DNA of 64,000 nucleotides, taken from assembly GCA_029007825.1 (NCBI GenBank), contig JAQXIO010000029.1, forward strand, positions 1-64,000, read 5' to 3'. Shown here piece after piece: positions 47,593 to 56,199 of this stretch. A program made the position numbers and the translations under genes. Position 1 is the stretch's first letter. Every line of letters starts with the position of its first letter. The notes beneath the pieces are model-generated. The model saw nothing but the letters and a program-made list of their open reading frames with translations. It was not told the DNA's origin and did no database searches. Source of the DNA: Bacteroidales bacterium (GTDB lineage Bacteria > Bacteroidota > Bacteroidia > Bacteroidales > JAQXIO01).

Positions 47593-48747
47593 TTAAAGAT
47601 TATCCGAGAAGTAGGCAAGAGAGAGGGGCCTGCAGTTATATTGTGAAGCCATGATTTCGCCATAAGCTCCGGCCGAACGTAAAGCCAGCAGGTCACCTCG
47701 TTTTACTTCGTTGAGGTCAACGGCTTTTCCAAAGCAATCGGAGGATTCGCAGATCGGACCAACGACGTCGTACGATTCGATTTCTCTGTCGGAGGTAATA
47801 TTTTCTATCTTATGGTAGGCCTGATATAGTGCAGGCCGTAATAAATCCGTCATTCCTGCATCGACAATAACGAATTTCTTTGTTGAGCCTTCTTTTACAT
47901 ATAGTACTTTCGTGATGAGGCTTCCACATTGTCCGACGATCGAGCGGCCGGGTTCGAAATGGAGGCTTTGTTCGGGACGAAGCTTTAATAAACGATGGAA
48001 GATACCAAAGTATTCTTTGAAATCGGGGTAGGCTTGTCTGTTCGGGTGATGATAGTCTATGCCCAGTCCGCCGCCTACGTTGATATGCTCTACAATGATC
48101 CGTTGTTTAGCTAGTTGATCTTGAAGATCGTTTATGCGTGCACACAGTCCGTGATAAGGAGTGAGGTCGGTCAGTTGCGATCCTATATGAAAATGCAATC
48201 CGATTAACTTTACGTTACTCAATCTTTTAAGTGTATCTATTACGTCGTTCAGTTGCGACAGATTGATTCCGAATTTGTTTTCTTTCAGGCCGGTCGTTAT
48301 GTAGTGGTGGGTATGAGCGTCTACTTCCGGATTAATACGTAATGCAACGGAGGCTGTTTTTCCTTTGGCTGTGGCCAAATCGTTTATAACCTCCAGTTCG
48401 GGGATGGATTCGGCATTAAAACAGAAAATATCGTTATCGAGCCCCAGATTTATTTCCCAGTCAGCTTTTCCTACGCCTGCAAAGACGATTTTTTGTGCCG
48501 GGAATCCGGCTTGCAGTGCAGCCTTGATTTCTCCGCCGCTTACGCAATCGGCGCCCAATCCGTATTCGCGAATAATGGAGAGTATGCGGGGATTGGCATT
48601 TGCTTTAACTGCATAATGTATATGATATCCGTATCTTACGGATTCCTTTTTTACCAGTTCGAGCGTATTACGAAGGATATCCGTATCGTAAAAATAAAAG
48701 GGAGTCTGAAGCTCCCTTAGTTTTTGTATAGGAAAGTTTCCTTTCAT
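47593..48747 (-). CDS. lysA: Diaminopimelate decarboxylase LysA
   Basis: This 384-residue PLP enzyme converts meso-diaminopimelate to lysine. It has the lysine-bearing HYAVKANANPRIL (Schiff base Lys), GADCVSGGEI, HFHIGSQ, HINVGGGLGID, EPGRSIVG and the late GPICESSDCF with the catalytic Cys from the other subunit. ATG 48747 (MKGNFPIQ) is preferred to a TTG at 48759. It starts 16 bp after lysC, so aspartate kinase and the last lysine step share a transcript. Confidence 0.95.
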   Translation of the reverse strand: MKGNFPIQKLRELQTPFYFYDTDILRNTLELVKKESVRYGYHIHYAVKANANPRILSIIREYGLGADCVSGGEIKAALQAGFPAQKIVFAGVGKADWEINLGLDNDIFCFNAESIPELEVINDLATAKGKTASVALRINPEVDAHTHHYITTGLKENKFGINLSQLNDVIDTLKRLSNVKLIGLHFHIGSQLTDLTPYHGLCARINDLQDQLAKQRIIVEHINVGGGLGIDYHHPNRQAYPDFKEYFGIFHRLLKLRPEQSLHFEPGRSIVGQCGSLITKVLYVKEGSTKKFVIVDAGMTDLLRPALYQAYHKIENITSDREIESYDVVGPICESSDCFGKAVDLNEVKRGDLLALRSAGAYGEIMASQYNCRPLSLAYFSDNL

Positions 48748-48763
48748 ATGTTTGTGCAATTAT

Positions 48764-50083
48764 TTATTGATTATTGAACAAATTGTCGCTTAGAGATTGT
48801 AGTGCACGCTTTTTGTCGTCCGCTTTAATCAGGAAGGAGATATTATAATTGCTACCTCCGTATGAGATCATTCGTACGGGGATTTCCTTGAATGCTGCCA
48901 GTACTTGTGATTCGTATCCGATGTTGTTCCAGGTAAGGTCTCCCACTACACAGATAATTACCATTCCTTCGTCGACTGTTACGGTTCCGTATTTTTTCAG
49001 ATCGTCAACTATTTCGGAAAGGTGTTTTTTATTATCGATGGTTACCGATACTCCAACTTCGGAAGTGGTAATCATATCGATCGGTGTCTGGTAGCTTTCG
49101 AAAATTTCAAATACTTTGCGTAAGAAGCCGTGTGCTAACAACATGCGTCCTGATTTGATTTTAATCGAAATAATGTTGTCTTTTGCCGCAACGGCTTTTA
49201 TTTTATTTTTTTCGGTTGTATTTGAAATCAGTGTTCCTGGGGCATCCGGTTCCATTGTATTCAAGAGGCGCACCGGGATATTATTTAATTTGGCCGGCAG
49301 GATGCAGGTAGGGTGAAGAATCTTAGCTCCGAAATAGGCTAACTCGGCAGCTTCTTCAAAATGCAGGTGACGCACGGGGGTTGTTTTGTCCACGTATCTC
49401 GGGTCGTTATTGTGCATTCCGTCGATATCGGTCCATATCTGTATTTCATCGGCCAATATGGCTGCTCCGATGAGTGATGCTGTGTAGTCGCTGCCTCCGC
49501 GTTGAAGATTGTCGATTTCACCATAGGCGTTCCGACAAATGTATCCCTGGGTGATATAAATATCGGCGTTGGGGGCCTGATCGAGTATTTTTTTCAGATG
49601 CTGTTTAATGTAGAGTACGTCGGGTTCACCGTTTTTATCTGTCCGCATATATTCAAGAGCAGGAATCAATATCGAGTTGACTCCCTGTTCGTTCAGATAG
49701 AGGTTTACCATCGTGGTAGATATTAGCTCTCCCTGTGCCAGTACGACCTTTTCTTCAAACAGGGTGAAGAGGTCTTTTGTAAATGACCGGATATAATCAA
49801 AAATAGAGCGTACTGCGTCTAATGCCTTTTGTTTATATTCTTCCGTGTTGTAAAGCTCTTCGATGTGCAGGAAATATTTTTGTTCCAGAACATTGATGAT
49901 TTCGTTCGCGGCGTCCGGATTCTTTTTATAAAGATAATCGGATATTTCAACTAAGGTATTGGTCGTTCCTGACATGGCTGACAACACAACGATCTTTTGT
50001 TCGCCGTCACAGATCAATTTGGCTACTTCTTTCATGCGGGAAGCAGAGCCTACGGAGGTACCACCAAACTTCAGTACTTTCAT
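48764..50083 (-). CDS. lysC: Aspartate kinase LysC
   Basis: This 439-residue enzyme phosphorylates aspartate, the first step to lysine, threonine and methionine. Visible are KFGGTSVGSASRMKEVA, the FTKDLFTLFEE region, GGSDYTASLIGA, IWTDIDGMHNNDPR, FGAKILHPTCI and two C-terminal ACT repeats (VAAKDNIISIKIK; VVGDLTWNNIGYES). Location next to lysA suggests a lysine-dedicated isoenzyme with lysine feedback; the sequence itself does not prove which effector is used. Confidence 0.94.
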   Translation of the reverse strand: MKVLKFGGTSVGSASRMKEVAKLICDGEQKIVVLSAMSGTTNTLVEISDYLYKKNPDAANEIINVLEQKYFLHIEELYNTEEYKQKALDAVRSIFDYIRSFTKDLFTLFEEKVVLAQGELISTTMVNLYLNEQGVNSILIPALEYMRTDKNGEPDVLYIKQHLKKILDQAPNADIYITQGYICRNAYGEIDNLQRGGSDYTASLIGAAILADEIQIWTDIDGMHNNDPRYVDKTTPVRHLHFEEAAELAYFGAKILHPTCILPAKLNNIPVRLLNTMEPDAPGTLISNTTEKNKIKAVAAKDNIISIKIKSGRMLLAHGFLRKVFEIFESYQTPIDMITTSEVGVSVTIDNKKHLSEIVDDLKKYGTVTVDEGMVIICVVGDLTWNNIGYESQVLAAFKEIPVRMISYGGSNYNISFLIKADDKKRALQSLSDNLFNNQ

Positions 50084-50224
50084 TTTCTTCTTTTCGTTAT
50101 AGGTTGAATAGTCTTTATCAATATCTTTGCAAAGATAGAAATAAACTGTTTAAAATCTGTCTTTTTTGTTTCTTTTTGTCTGTCGTTAACCGGCTTTTCT
50201 TATCATTTTAGCGGGGAAATGGTG

Positions 50225-50902
50225 TCAGTTTTCCGTTTCACAGAGAAAAGCATCATTACACCGTAAAATACGTGCGGGGAAATTATGGACAATCTGGTAA
50301 TTATGGGTCGTCATCAATACGGCAGTGCCCTGATGACAGATTTCAAAAAGAAGTTCGACTATCTGTTTGCCTGTGTCGGGATCGAGATTTCCTGTCGGCT
50401 CGTCGGCCAAAATGATTTCCGGTGCATTCAAGAGTGCCCGGGCAATAACGATTCGCTGCTGTTCCCCTCCAGAAAGCGTATGTGGCATTTTATACCCTTT
50501 GTTCTCCATTCCTACACGGGTAAGCACTTCGCTTATACGTTGCCGTATTGCATTTTTTTCTTTCCATCCGGTAGCCCGGAGAACGAACTCGAGGTTCTTT
50601 TCTACATTTCTGTCGGTAAGCAGTTGGAAGTCTTGGAAAACGATTCCTAATTTTCTTCTTAGAAAAGGAATTTCTTTGCGTTTGATTGTACGCAGCTGAT
50701 AATTGAAAACAGAGGCTTCTCCGGTAATTATAGGGGTTTCGCAGTAGATCGATTTAAGCAAAGTACTTTTTCCCGAACCTACTTTCCCTATAATGTATGC
50801 GAATTCTCCTTTGCGAAGAGTAAACGTTACATCTTTGAGTATGACGTTTTCTTCCCGACAAATATCAACATGTTCGAACTGAATTAAGATTTCGTTTTCC
50901 AT
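50225..50902 (-). CDS. ftsE: FtsE-like ABC ATPase
   Basis: This 225-residue ATPase has Walker A GKVGSGKST, Q-loop VFQDFQLLTDRNV, signature LSGGEQQR and Walker B ILADEPTGNLDP. The size and the FQDFQLL/DRNV sequence match FtsE, which with FtsX regulates peptidoglycan hydrolysis at the septum. No ftsX gene is adjacent in the window, and the gene follows hisIE by 15 bp, so it appears attached to the his genes. A LolD- or MacB-type ATPase is the alternative. Confidence 0.82.
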   Translation of the reverse strand: MENEILIQFEHVDICREENVILKDVTFTLRKGEFAYIIGKVGSGKSTLLKSIYCETPIITGEASVFNYQLRTIKRKEIPFLRRKLGIVFQDFQLLTDRNVEKNLEFVLRATGWKEKNAIRQRISEVLTRVGMENKGYKMPHTLSGGEQQRIVIARALLNAPEIILADEPTGNLDPDTGKQIVELLFEICHQGTAVLMTTHNYQIVHNFPARILRCNDAFLCETEN

Positions 50903-50917
50903 AACTGCAGTTTGTAT

Positions 50918-51514
50918 TTATCCTTTGTGACGGCTCTTTAGTTCTTTTGCCAGATCTTCGATGCGCATGCCTTTGTATGTGAGCAGTACGATGAGGTGGT
51001 AGAGCAGATCGGAGGCTTCATAACGAAGGCCGCCAATCGTTCCGTTTGTCGCTTCGATTACCGATTCAACTGCTTCTTCACCAACTTTCTGGGCAATACG
51101 GTTGATTCCTTTGTTAAATAACGACGTGGTATACGATCCTTCCGGCATTTCCTGATAACGCTTGTCTATAAAGTCTTGCAGGGTTTTAAGAAAAGAGAGA
51201 TCGTCGACGTTTTGTTCGTTGAAGCAGGTGTCACTTCCTGTATGGCATACCGGGCCTACGGGATTTACTTTGATCAGGAGGGTGTCTTTATCGCAGTCGT
51301 CCAGAATGGATACGACATTCAGAAAGTTACCGCTTTCTTCTCCTTTTGTCCAAAGACGTTTCCTTGTTCTGCTGAAAAATGTTACTTTCCCGATTTCCAG
51401 TGTTTTTTTGTAGGCTTCTTCGTTCATAAAGCCCAGCATCAATACTTTATTGGTTTTATCGTCTTGTATGATTGCAGGGATGAGGCCTCCTGCTTTTTCA
51501 AAATCCAAATTCAT
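50918..51514 (-). CDS. hisIE: Bifunctional phosphoribosyl-AMP cyclohydrolase / phosphoribosyl-ATP diphosphatase HisIE
   Basis: This 198-residue fusion catalyses histidine steps 2 and 3. The N-terminal HisI part has the metal-binding DDCDKDTLLIKVNPVGPVCH and CHTGSDTCF; the C-terminal HisE part has GINRIAQKVGEEAVESVIEA and DLLYHLIVLL. Length and order are usual for the fused form. It follows hisF by 11 bp. Confidence 0.95.
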   Translation of the reverse strand: MNLDFEKAGGLIPAIIQDDKTNKVLMLGFMNEEAYKKTLEIGKVTFFSRTRKRLWTKGEESGNFLNVVSILDDCDKDTLLIKVNPVGPVCHTGSDTCFNEQNVDDLSFLKTLQDFIDKRYQEMPEGSYTTSLFNKGINRIAQKVGEEAVESVIEATNGTIGGLRYEASDLLYHLIVLLTYKGMRIEDLAKELKSRHKG

Positions 51515-51525
51515 AATTAACAGGG

Positions 51526-52281
51526 TTATATACGTACATTGATACCTTCGTTGTGAAGATATTCTTTTAATTCTTTAATTTTTATTTCTCCAAAATGGAA
51601 TACGCTGGCGGCAAGGGCAGCATCTGCTTTTCCCTTTGTGAACGTATCTTTGAAGTGTTCTTTTTTTCCGGCGCCTCCGGACGCAATAACCGGAATATGG
51701 AGCGTTTCGGAGAGGGTGCAGAGGGCTTCGTTGGGATAGCCTGTTTTTACTCCGTCATGGCTCATACTGGTGAACAGAATTTCTCCTGCACCGAGTTCCT
51801 CGGCTTGTTTCGCCCAATCGAATAACAGATGTTCAGTGGGAATGCGTCCTCCATTGAGGTAACAGCGCCAGACATTGTCTTCGTAATTCGCATCGATTGC
51901 TACGACGCATACCTGGCTTCCGAAATGAGTGGCGATTTCTTCGATTAATCGGGGATTCCGTATTGCAGCAGAGTTGATGGATACTTTGTCTGCTCCGGCG
52001 TTCAACAGACGGTCAACGTCTTTCAGCTCATTGATCCCTCCGCCTACAGTAAAAGGTATATTGATATTGGCAGCTACGCGACGAACCAGATCGGCAAATG
52101 TTTTACGTCCTTCGTGAGAAGCTGTGATATCGAGGAATACCAGTTCATCGGCGCCTTGTTCGCTATATTGTGCCCCCAGTTCCACTGGGTCACCGGCATC
52201 ACGGAAGTTTACAAAATTTATACCTTTTACGGTTTTGCCGTCTTTTACGTCTAAACAGGGTATGATTCGTTTTGCTAGCAT
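51526..52281 (-). CDS. hisF: Imidazole glycerol phosphate synthase cyclase subunit HisF
   Basis: This 251-residue (beta/alpha)8 barrel forms, with HisH, the synthase that makes imidazole glycerol phosphate and AICAR. It begins [20 protein letters not shown], with the catalytic Asp, and has [48 protein letters not shown] and VIASGGAG in order. It lies between hisIE and hisA, 11 bp from each. Confidence 0.96.
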   Translation of the reverse strand: MLAKRIIPCLDVKDGKTVKGINFVNFRDAGDPVELGAQYSEQGADELVFLDITASHEGRKTFADLVRRVAANINIPFTVGGGINELKDVDRLLNAGADKVSINSAAIRNPRLIEEIATHFGSQVCVVAIDANYEDNVWRCYLNGGRIPTEHLLFDWAKQAEELGAGEILFTSMSHDGVKTGYPNEALCTLSETLHIPVIASGGAGKKEHFKDTFTKGKADAALAASVFHFGEIKIKELKEYLHNEGINVRI

Positions 52282-52292
52282 GGTTTATCTTT

Positions 52293-53021
52293 TTATGCGT
52301 TTACAATAAATTTAGTCAGATCGTTCAGTGAGATTTTACCTTCATAAATGGCTTTGCCGAAGATTACGGCAGGGATGCCAGCTTCCTGCAACCGTTCAAT
52401 GTCTTGCATGGAACTAACTCCTCCGCTGGCAATGAGGTACAGGTCTTCCATGTCTTCCAGAATTTCTGTATAGAGACCGATGGAGGGGCCGGTAAGCATT
52501 CCGTCGCGGCTGATATCGGTACAGATTACTTTATCGATACCTTTTCCTTTATAGTTACGGACAAAAGGAAGCAGTTCTTCTCCCGTATCTTCGAGCCATC
52601 CGCCAACACTGATTTTTTTATTTTTGACATCGGCTCCTAAAATAATATGTTCACTACCATATTTTTCGATCCAGGAGAGAAAGATTTCCGGTTGCTTGAC
52701 GGCAATACTTCCTCCTGTAATCATTTTTGCTCCGCATTCGAACGCAATTCGGAGGTCATCGTCCGATTTGAGCCCACCTCCGAAATCGATTATAAGCTGC
52801 GTTTTGGTCGCTAATCGTTCCAGGGTTTTGTAGTTTATAATGTGATGTGCTTTTGCGCCGTCCAGATCAACGACATGCAAACGCCGGATACCGTGATCTT
52901 CGAACATCCGGGCTACTTCCAACGGGTCTTCGTTATAAATGGTTTTGCGTTCATAGTCGCCCTGACTGAGGCGAACGCATTTACCATCGATAATATCAAT
53001 TGCGGGAATTATTTCTATCAT
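52293..53021 (-). CDS. hisA: Phosphoribosylformimino-AICAR isomerase HisA
   Basis: This 242-residue barrel enzyme opens the ribose ring of ProFAR in histidine synthesis. ATG 53021 ([18 protein letters not shown]) is preferred; a GTG at 53033 would overlap his[46 protein letters not shown] and [14 protein letters not shown] are all present, including both catalytic aspartates. It begins 8 bp after hisH. Confidence 0.96.
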   Translation of the reverse strand: MIEIIPAIDIIDGKCVRLSQGDYERKTIYNEDPLEVARMFEDHGIRRLHVVDLDGAKAHHIINYKTLERLATKTQLIIDFGGGLKSDDDLRIAFECGAKMITGGSIAVKQPEIFLSWIEKYGSEHIILGADVKNKKISVGGWLEDTGEELLPFVRNYKGKGIDKVICTDISRDGMLTGPSIGLYTEILEDMEDLYLIASGGVSSMQDIERLQEAGIPAVIFGKAIYEGKISLNDLTKFIVNA

Positions 53022-53029
53022 ACAGGTTT

Positions 53030-53620
53030 TCACAAATTAATAAAGTTGGATAGTATTTGTTCTCCTACCGAACCGCTTTTTTCAGGATGGAATTGTGTTG
53101 CATAATAATTTCCTTTTTCCAGTGCGACACTGAAAGGCTGGATGTATTCGGTTGTTGCACAGGCATGTTCGTTCAGGGAAACATAATAGCTATGGACGAA
53201 ATATACGAACTTTTCATCGAAAGAGCCGCTAAAAAGTGCTCCTTTTGTATTTTGCAGGCTATTCCATCCCATATGGGTCACTTTGTCTTCATGCCGCCGG
53301 GGAATAAAGCGTTTGACTTCTGCGTCGAATATTCCCAGACAATCTGTATTTCCTTCTTCAGAATGGCGGCACATCAGCTGCATACCGATACAGATGCCTA
53401 AAACCGGTTGTTTCAGATCAAGGATAAGCTTGTCTATACCTGTTTTGCGTAGGTAACGCATAGTGGAATGGGCTTCGCCTTGTCCCGGAAAGATTACTTT
53501 GTCGGCTTTTGCTATTGTCTCTTTGTCGGATGTTATAACTGCTTCGATTCCCAGGCGTTTCAGGGCATAATCGACGGAGAAGATATTTCCGGCGTTGTAA
53601 TCGATAATGGCAATTTGCAT
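53030..53620 (-). CDS. hisH: Imidazole glycerol phosphate synthase glutaminase subunit HisH
   Basis: This 196-residue class I glutamine amidotransferase feeds ammonia to HisF. The nucleophile Cys is in [18 protein letters not shown], the catalytic His and Glu in [11 protein letters not shown]. The N-terminal [14 protein letters not shown] and VIFPGQGEA are typical. It begins 8 bp after purU. hisG, hisD, hisC and hisB are not in the window. Confidence 0.96.
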   Translation of the reverse strand: MQIAIIDYNAGNIFSVDYALKRLGIEAVITSDKETIAKADKVIFPGQGEAHSTMRYLRKTGIDKLILDLKQPVLGICIGMQLMCRHSEEGNTDCLGIFDAEVKRFIPRRHEDKVTHMGWNSLQNTKGALFSGSFDEKFVYFVHSYYVSLNEHACATTEYIQPFSVALEKGNYYATQFHPEKSGSVGEQILSNFINL

Positions 53621-53628
53621 ATATGCAG

Positions 53629-54498
53629 TTAGTTAAAAATGATCGTTTTGTTTTTATATGCCAGTATTTTCCGTTGAATATGTTTTTCAACGGAACGGGA
53701 AAGGACGATTTTTTCCAGATCCCGACCTTTTTTTATCAGGTTATCGACCGTGTCTTTGTGTGAGATACGGGTAATGTCCTGCTCTATAATGGGGCCTGCA
53801 TCGAGTTCGGTTGTTACGTAATGTCCGGTTGCTCCGATTAGTTTCACGCCTCTTTCAAATGCTGCATGATAGGGTTTTGCTCCTACAAATGCGGGAAGGA
53901 AAGAGTGGTGTATGTTGATGATGCGGTTGGGGTAGTGGTTGATAAAGTTTCCTGTGATTACCTGCATATAACGGGCAAGGACAATAAAATCGATGTGCTT
54001 TTCCTGCAACAAAGCGATTTCTTTTGTTTCCTGTTCTTCTTTGTTGTCTTTGTTTATCTGGAAGCAGTGGTACTCAATGCCGAAACGTTTTGCTACGACT
54101 TCCATGTCCGGATGGTTACTGATAATGAGCGGTATTTCCACTTCCCATTCGCCGGCGGTGTAACGAGCAAGCAAATCGTATAAGCAATGGGACATTTTTG
54201 ATACGAATATAGCCATGCGAGGCTTATAGTCGTTAAAATAGAGACGGAAACTCATGTCGTACTGATTGGCATAAAGAGTACGAAAATATTCTTCTATTTT
54301 ATTTTTGGGAATCAGGAATTTGTCGATTTCCCATTCCACACGCATAAAGAAGACACCTTCCGTGCGGTCTACATGCTGATCGAGATATATAATGTTTCCC
54401 AGATTTTTATTGATAAAATCTGTTACCATTGCTATAATTCCCTGTTTGTCAGGACAGTGTAGCAGAAGTATTGCCGTTGGTGTTTTAGGATGATTCAT
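53629..54498 (-). CDS. purU: Formyltetrahydrofolate deformylase PurU
   Basis: This 289-residue enzyme releases formate from 10-formyl-THF. An N-terminal ACT domain (AILLLHCPDKQGIIAMVTDF) precedes a formyltransferase-like domain with PLIISNHPDMEV, DFIVLARYMQVIT, IINIHHSFLPAFVGAKPY and IGATGHYVTTELDAGPIIEQ. The catalytic Asn-His-Asp trio is visible. ATG 54498 is chosen; an in-frame ATG at 54513 is possible. It leads the his genes by 8 bp, which suggests shared one-carbon and purine/histidine control. Confidence 0.93.
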   Translation of the reverse strand: MNHPKTPTAILLLHCPDKQGIIAMVTDFINKNLGNIIYLDQHVDRTEGVFFMRVEWEIDKFLIPKNKIEEYFRTLYANQYDMSFRLYFNDYKPRMAIFVSKMSHCLYDLLARYTAGEWEVEIPLIISNHPDMEVVAKRFGIEYHCFQINKDNKEEQETKEIALLQEKHIDFIVLARYMQVITGNFINHYPNRIINIHHSFLPAFVGAKPYHAAFERGVKLIGATGHYVTTELDAGPIIEQDITRISHKDTVDNLIKKGRDLEKIVLSRSVEKHIQRKILAYKNKTIIFN

Positions 54499-54530
54499 AG
54501 TGTAAAGAGACATCTGTATATAATACTCTA

Positions 54531-54538
54531 CAAAGATA
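54531..54538 (-). promoter_or_regulatory. -7 element of the purU-his operon
   Basis: TATCTTTG on the minus strand fits TAnnTTTG, 32 nt before ATG 54498; no clear -33 element. Confidence 0.5.
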
Positions 54539-54594
54539 CGAAAATCTTGCGTAAATGCATTGTGTGATTTTTTTCAAAAAAAGTATGGAGATTC

Positions 54595-54624
54595 TTTGTA
54601 TTTAAGGAAATATTTCTACCTTTG
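54595..54624 (+). promoter_or_regulatory. Promoter of tRNA-Asp
   Basis: TTTG at 54595-54598 and TACCTTTG at 54617-54624 are 18 nt apart, close to the Bacteroidetes spacing; 18 nt before the tRNA. Confidence 0.75.
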
Positions 54625-54642
54625 CAACGCAATTGAGCGAAC

Positions 54643-54719
54643 GGTGTGGTAGTTCAGCTGGTTAGAATACCTGCCTGTCACGCAGGGGGTCGCGGGTTCG
54701 AGTCCCGTCCATACCGCCA
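54643..54719 (+). tRNA. tRNA-Asp (GTC)
   Basis: The 77-nt cloverleaf has an acceptor stem GGTGTGG/CCATACC with one G-U pair, an anticodon loop with GTC (CCTGTCACG), the T-arm GGGTTCGAGTCCC and an encoded GCCA end. Confidence 0.96.
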
Positions 54720-54740
54720 GTAAGTGATGAAAATCATAGT

Positions 54741-54778
54741 AAAGCCTTGAAAATCAAACACTTTCAAGGCTTTTTCTT
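54741..54778 (+). terminator. Terminator after tRNA-Asp
   Basis: AAAGCCTTGAAA (54741-54752) pairs with TTTCAAGGCTTT (54762-54773), followed by TTCTTTT. Confidence 0.9.
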
Positions 54779-54793
54779 TTTTAAGAAAAATGC

Positions 54794-54870
54794 AAAGTCC
54801 CACGAATTATACGGTCATTAACGGGCCAAATCGTGGGACTTTTTATTTCCCCGTTTAGTCCCACGAATTA
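54794..54870. repeat. Repeated and inverted GTCCCACGA elements after tRNA-Asp
   Basis: AGTCCCACGAATTA occurs exactly at 54796-54809 and 54857-54870. Between them TCGTGGGACTTT (54831-54842) is the exact inverse of AAAGTCCCACGA (54794-54805), a 12-bp stem with a 25-nt loop, followed by TTTATTT. No gene is seen from 54871 to 55047. The pattern may be a second terminator or a leftover of an element that once used the tRNA. Confidence 0.75.
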
Positions 54871-55047
54871 GGTTTGTATATTTTGATACACAGCATTTTG
54901 CATAATAATCAAATGAACTTGAATTATTAATTTTATAATCCAATTCAAGAGTTATGAAAAGTATGTAAGATCGACGGCGGCGTTGCTATTCAAAGCGTGG
55001 AATTGCGATTAATTGCGTATCTTGCAGATGAAACAGAAAAATCGAAT

Positions 55048-55521
55048 ATGAATCATGTTGTTATAAAGGTTGCTTGTTTGGAGGATCTTGCTGAGATTTT
55101 GCAGCTTCAAAAGAGAGCATTTCAGACAGAAGCAGAGCAGCATGGTAATTATGAGATTGAACCTCTGAAACAAACTTATGAGTCTATAGTCTCTGATTTT
55201 TCTACCTATTCTTTCTTAAAAGCGATGTGTGAAAACAGGATTATAGGGTCGGTGAAGTACCGGACGTCAGGTGATACGGTCTGGGTAGGAAAACTTATCG
55301 TCGATCCGCAATTCAGGAGACGGGGTTTGGGTAGAAGGTTGTTGACAGAGGTAGAGAAATCCAATTCCGGAGCTGTGAAATTCCAACTCTTCACGGCAGC
55401 TTCGAGTGTACAAAATATCCGATTGTATGAGTCTGTCGGGTACGGGATATGTAAGAGATATAACGATGAAGGTCAGGCGGGATTGGAAATGGTTGAGATG
55501 GTAAAAATAAAAAGATATTAA
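55048..55521 (+). CDS. GNAT-family N-acetyltransferase
   Basis: This 157-residue enzyme moves an acetyl group from acetyl-CoA to an amine. ATG 55048 (MNHVVIKVACLEDLAEI) is preferred to an in-frame GTG at 54997. The acetyl-CoA loop is visible as LIVDPQFRRRGLGRRLLTE, followed by FTAASSVQNIRLYESVGY. Its 5-bp gap to the next gene suggests co-transcription. The substrate is unknown. Confidence 0.87.
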   Translation: MNHVVIKVACLEDLAEILQLQKRAFQTEAEQHGNYEIEPLKQTYESIVSDFSTYSFLKAMCENRIIGSVKYRTSGDTVWVGKLIVDPQFRRRGLGRRLLTEVEKSNSGAVKFQLFTAASSVQNIRLYESVGYGICKRYNDEGQAGLEMVEMVKIKRY

Positions 55522-55526
55522 ATTAA

Positions 55527-56120
55527 ATGGATCGGGAGCAATTGTTCCAGATAGCGGAACAGAATCAACTGGCTGTTGTGCAATTATTATCCGATAGTGG
55601 AATTGTAGAAGTGTGGGAGAGTATCGGGGCTACAGTCAATATGGTCGGTTCGGCCAGATCGGGATTAATGATGAAAAATCTTGATGTGGATTTTCATGTC
55701 TATACCGATGAACCGATGCTGGAAAAAAGTTTTTCAGCTATGATGGAATTCGGTAAGAATCCTTCTGTTAAAGAGATTCAGTACCGGAATCTTCTGGATA
55801 CGGAGGAGGAGTGTGTCGAATGGCATGTCCGCTATCAACAGCCGACAGGAGTTCTCTGGAAGATGGATATTATCCATATTAGGAAGGGTTCGACCTATGA
55901 TGGGGTTATAGAGAGAAGTACGGACGGAGTTATAGGTAGATTGACTCCGGAGATAAGAGAGGCGATTCTCCGGATCAAATACGATATGCGGGATGAGGTG
56001 AAGACGATGAGTATAGAGATTTATTATGCCGTTATTGCCCAAGGTATACGAAATTATCCTGAATTTACCGAATGGAAGAGGATGAATCCGGATTTAAATT
56101 TATTGGGCTGGCTCCCATAA
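55527..56120 (+). CDS. Nucleotidyltransferase-like protein of unknown function
   Basis: This 197-residue cytoplasmic protein is not a family I can name. Residues about 40-60 read MVGSARSGLMMKNLDVDFHV, which resembles the GS-x-R-SGL-x-D-x-D motif of minimal nucleotidyltransferases, and MDIIHIR further on could supply a third acidic residue. It sits 5 bp after the GNAT gene and probably shares its transcript. The role might be resistance- or modification-related, but nothing in the sequence proves that. Confidence 0.6.
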   Translation: MDREQLFQIAEQNQLAVVQLLSDSGIVEVWESIGATVNMVGSARSGLMMKNLDVDFHVYTDEPMLEKSFSAMMEFGKNPSVKEIQYRNLLDTEEECVEWHVRYQQPTGVLWKMDIIHIRKGSTYDGVIERSTDGVIGRLTPEIREAILRIKYDMRDEVKTMSIEIYYAVIAQGIRNYPEFTEWKRMNPDLNLLGWLP

Positions 56121-56199
56121 CGAGTTGTATTTTTGAAAATTGTGGATAAAAACTGAGCTCCGGAACCAATGGTGGGATGTGCCAAAATTTAAATGGTAT

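Noticed and set aside
54643-54719. tRNA 3' end copied elsewhere as an attR site
   Set aside because: No second copy of the T-arm or acceptor sequence was seen in the window.
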